Part shown: one piece after another, positions 22,562-24,979 of the stretch | Layout: each line of letters begins with the position of its first letter | Numbering within the stretch: the stretch's first letter is position 1 | Source: Streptomyces regalis | GTDB taxonomy: Bacteria; Actinomycetota; Actinomycetes; Streptomycetales; Streptomycetaceae | Reading direction: 5' to 3' | Assembly (NCBI RefSeq): GCF_001509475.1 | Contig: NZ_LLZG01000026.1 | Location: 1-24,979 of the forward strand | Length of the DNA stretch: 24,979 bases | Notes under the pieces: generated by a model | The model's input: the letters and a program-made list of their open reading frames with translations, nothing else | Databases searched by the model: none | What the model was told of the DNA's origin: nothing | Program-made: the position numbers and the translations under genes

Positions 22562-23902
22562 ATGCCCGACGCCGACCGGCCGCAGGAACTACCTGCCAGG
22601 CTGCTCACCGATCCCGAGATGATCCATGCGTGCCGGGTACGGGACTTCGCCAGAGTCTTCCGGCTAGTGAAGACCAAGGCGGGCATCTACCCGTCGATGA
22701 TCGCCAGACGATGTGAGCTGACCCCCAGCCGTGTTGGCGAAGTGATCGCAGGCCGACGCCAGTTGCAGCACATGGACGTCGTGGAGCGCATCGCGGACGG
22801 CTTGCGCATCCCGGGGGACACGCTGGGGCTGGCCCGTCGACCGTGGGAGACGCCTCAGGCCCTCGTCGTAACCGAGCGCGAGGCACCAGAAGCGCCGGAG
22901 CCCGAGCAGCAGCCATCCGCGTCTCTGCCAGGACCCGATGTAGACAGCATCCTGGCGCTGGCCACTCGAACGAACCTCAGCGCAGCCACACTTGAAGCCT
23001 TTCGCTCTTCCATCGAGGACTACTGGCGACGGGACAACCAGCACGGCGGCGAAGCTCTGCGGCCGGCCATCGTCGGCCAGCTTCGGCATGTCGTTGGACT
23101 CCTGAAGGAGAACCGGCCGCCGTCCATCCAGAACGGCCTGTACGGAATCGCAGCCGAACTGGCACGCCTTACCGGCTGGACCTACTTCGATGCCCGCCAG
23201 TACAACCAGGCCCGCGCGTACTTCACCGAGGCCCTGCAACTGGCCAAGGACATCGATGACCGGCAGTTCATGGCCAACGTGCTGGCCTGTATGAGCCTGC
23301 AGGCGACCTACCAGGACAAGCCCGCGGATTCGCTGGCACTCGTGACGGCCGCCCAGGACCAGGCCCGCTCCGACCTTGGCACCACCCCACGCGTCCTGTC
23401 CATGCTGTCCATGCGCGAAGCCTTCGCTCATGCCGCCCTCGGCAACCGGGATTCCACTCACCGGGCGATCGGAGAAGCCCACCGGCATTTCGAGCAGATC
23501 CAGGCAAGCGACCCCGACCCGTCGTGGGTGACCTACTTCGACCAGCCGAAGCTCATCGTGGACACAGGCATCGCGCACGGCCGACTGGGCGAAGCAGCCA
23601 CCGCCGAACCCTTGATCGCGGATGCCTTGCGGCACGAAGACCACACCAACCAGCGTGGCCGTGCGTTTCACGCCTTCTGGTTGGCACGTACGCAGTTGGA
23701 TCAGGGCAAGCTCGAACAGGCATGCCACACCGCCACACGAGCACTTGAACCCGCGTCAGCGGTTGCCTCCGAGCGAGTGTCAGGCCATCTCAGGGAGTTC
23801 TACGGCCAGTTGGCCCCGTACAGGCAAGAACCCGTAGCCCTGGCCTTCGAGGCGAGGCTGCGGGAACTCCTACCACCGGTTAGCGGATCGCTTCATCCAT
23901 GA
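22562..23902 (+). CDS. XRE-family regulator with TPR-like sensor region
   Basis: This is a 446-residue cytoplasmic protein. Residues 27-85 form a Cro/C1-type HTH (RVFRLVKTKAG, SMIARRCELTPSRVGEVIAGRR). After a Pro/Glu linker (about 92-125), residues 160-430 are helical with TPR character, for example YNQARAYFTEALQLAKD and ADSLALVTAAQDQA. This is the common Streptomyces XRE-TPR layout, in which the TPR part may bind a peptide or partner. I chose ATG 22562, seven bases after GGAG, over TTG 22556. A perfect palindrome lies upstream. The 3' end overlaps the convergent Nudix gene by 23 bases. It probably controls the divergent small-protein and kinase cluster, but this is inferred from position. 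Confidence 0.85.
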   Translation: MPDADRPQELPARLLTDPEMIHACRVRDFARVFRLVKTKAGIYPSMIARRCELTPSRVGEVIAGRRQLQHMDVVERIADGLRIPGDTLGLARRPWETPQALVVTEREAPEAPEPEQQPSASLPGPDVDSILALATRTNLSAATLEAFRSSIEDYWRRDNQHGGEALRPAIVGQLRHVVGLLKENRPPSIQNGLYGIAAELARLTGWTYFDARQYNQARAYFTEALQLAKDIDDRQFMANVLACMSLQATYQDKPADSLALVTAAQDQARSDLGTTPRVLSMLSMREAFAHAALGNRDSTHRAIGEAHRHFEQIQASDPDPSWVTYFDQPKLIVDTGIAHGRLGEAATAEPLIADALRHEDHTNQRGRAFHAFWLARTQLDQGKLEQACHTATRALEPASAVASERVSGHLREFYGQLAPYRQEPVALAFEARLRELLPPVSGSLHP

Positions 23903-24413
23903 GCAGGTACAAGAGACCGACCAGCGATCCGCTGCTCACGATCTCGCGGCGGTCGATCATCCCCCGCACCTCGCTGAGAGGGATCCATTCGATGCGGTCG
24001 GACTCGTTCTTCTCCGTGGGCGGCCCCGCGTAGGTCGCGCCATCCACGCGGAAAACGTGGTGCTGCGAGTCTGTGATGCCGTTGGCCGGCTCGGCGTAGA
24101 TCAGGGGCTTGATGGGGCCGGGGCGCCAGCCCGTCTCTTCGAGGACTTCGCGGGCAACCGCCTCCTCCGGGGTCTCGCCCTCCTCGATCAGCCCCATGGG
24201 CAGCTCCCAGGCCCACGAGTCGGTGATGAAGCGGTGCCGCCACATCATCAGCACCTCTTGGCGATCGTTGACCACGGCGGCCACGGCCAGGTGCCGGAGG
24301 CGAACGACGTGGTACTCCCACCTGCGCCCGTCGGGTTGCTGGACGTCAACCAAACACAGGTTCACCCACTTGTTGGTGTAGATCTGTCGCTCACCGTGGG
24401 TCTTCCACTCCAT
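23880..24413 (-). CDS. Nudix hydrolase
   Basis: This is a 177-residue cytoplasmic enzyme with a complete Nudix box. G74, E80, R88, E89, E92, E93 and G95 fit GX5EX7REUXEEXGU exactly. The box follows a strand, LAVAAVVNDRQEVLMMWRHR, and an AWELPMG segment typical of ADP-ribose pyrophosphatase-like members. The reaction would be hydrolysis of a nucleoside diphosphate linked to another group, with Mg2+; the substrate is not determined. ATG 24413 is preceded by a GAGAGGGG stretch at some distance. It converges on the XRE-TPR gene with a 23-base overlap of the 3' ends. Confidence 0.93.
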   Translation of the reverse strand: MEWKTHGERQIYTNKWVNLCLVDVQQPDGRRWEYHVVRLRHLAVAAVVNDRQEVLMMWRHRFITDSWAWELPMGLIEEGETPEEAVAREVLEETGWRPGPIKPLIYAEPANGITDSQHHVFRVDGATYAGPPTEKNESDRIEWIPLSEVRGMIDRREIVSSGSLVGLLYLLMDEAIR

Positions 24414-24979
24414 ACCTGCGGCCCCTCTCGATCGGTTTCCAGGATCTCAGACCGACGGAGCGACGGACACAGGTTGGGTCATTTCACGTCAGCCTGACGA
24501 GATGGCCCTACCGTACTCCTCCGAATGACGGCAATCGAATGACGACAACGTTGGCGGCAACGACGGCACACAGAGACCGACGATCACGAGCGTCAGCGAT
24601 CAGGCTGGACGTAGGCGGAGCCCCCGCCCAACGAGCTGCCCGATCCAACGTTCCGAGGCTGACCGCTGCGCGGCCGTCCGTTCGTTGCTGTGGGCAGGGC
24701 CGCAGGCCGCGGACAGGGTGGACTGCTGGCGCTCCGTTTGCGGTTGCGAGAGTTGCCACCATTCTTCCCGGCCGGGTTCTGCCGCCCTCGCAGATCTGAA
24801 ATCCCGACCGGGGCCCTCACCCTGATCACCCGGTCGGTCGGGAGTATCGGATGGCAGGCACGGTATTGCTGATATGCCGTCGGTTGCGTCCTGAGAAGTG
24901 GTGTACGGGTTCGACCTGATGTGGGGGTTTGCTCCGGCATCGGGATGGTGCCCGCATAGATGAACGGCCACCGGCTGAT
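24414..24979. other. Region without a supported gene
   Basis: The sequence here has less codon bias than the genes, and the open frames on both strands have Arg/Ser/Pro-rich translations without recognisable motifs. A small palindrome CGTCAG-C-CTGACG (24487-24499) and a GAATGACG direct repeat (24523 and 24537) could belong to the Nudix promoter region. A minus-strand frame open to the window edge (24979 down to 24593) could be the end of a gene that starts outside, but I cannot support it. Confidence 0.4.

Noticed and set aside
24895..24925. GGGTTCGACC stretch suggesting a tRNA T-loop
   Set aside because: The flanking bases do not form a T-stem and no acceptor or anticodon arm can be folded around it.
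24508..24971. Several short frames on both strands at the window end
   Set aside because: Arg/Ser/Pro-rich translations, no motifs and no convincing ribosome binding sites.

Overview
The window looks like a stretch of a Streptomyces (or close actinomycete) chromosome. It has very high GC, strong GC bias at third codon positions, many GTG starts, stop/start overlaps of the GTGA type, and only one in-frame TTA (bldA-type) codon that I could find. All family names rest on motifs read by eye; no database search was possible.

Region 1 (about 1-1117) is a leader followed by a Crp/Fnr-family regulator whose cyclic-nucleotide pocket residues look intact. Region 2 (1262-19968) is one long co-oriented array of nine genes. 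In order they are: a class III nucleotide cyclase-like protein; a P-loop/helical-repeat NTPase; an SPFH/band 7-like protein with a disordered tail; a small membrane protein of the Pycsar-effector (PycTM, DUF5706) type; a secreted and membrane-anchored vWA protein; a 1193-residue tubulin-like GTPase; a large membrane protein of unknown function; a pseudokinase-GTPase fusion; and a tail-anchored GTPase-associated protein 1 (GAP1)-type protein. Most junctions overlap by a few bases, so these genes are probably translated as a unit. Two A/C-rich spacers flank the vWA gene.

The combination of GAP1, a double-GTPase-type GTPase, vWA and tubulin-like proteins resembles NTP-dependent conflict systems predicted by comparative genomics in multicellular bacteria. 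Here it is joined to a cyclase-like protein and a PycTM-like effector, with a Crp-type sensor immediately upstream. My working model, which is inference, is a membrane-associated threshold or surveillance machine. In it, a GTPase/tubulin/vWA core gates a cyclic-nucleotide or membrane-disrupting output. A single TTA codon in the SPFH gene could tie it to development.

Region 3 (20107-24413) is an unrelated accessory neighbourhood. It holds an ASCH-domain protein, a protein-kinase-like protein, a small protein resembling the GRDP-like family and two very small ORFs, all on the minus strand. They are divergent from an XRE-TPR regulator, with a perfect 17-bp palindrome between them. A Nudix hydrolase converges on the regulator. 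The last 560 bases hold no gene I can support.
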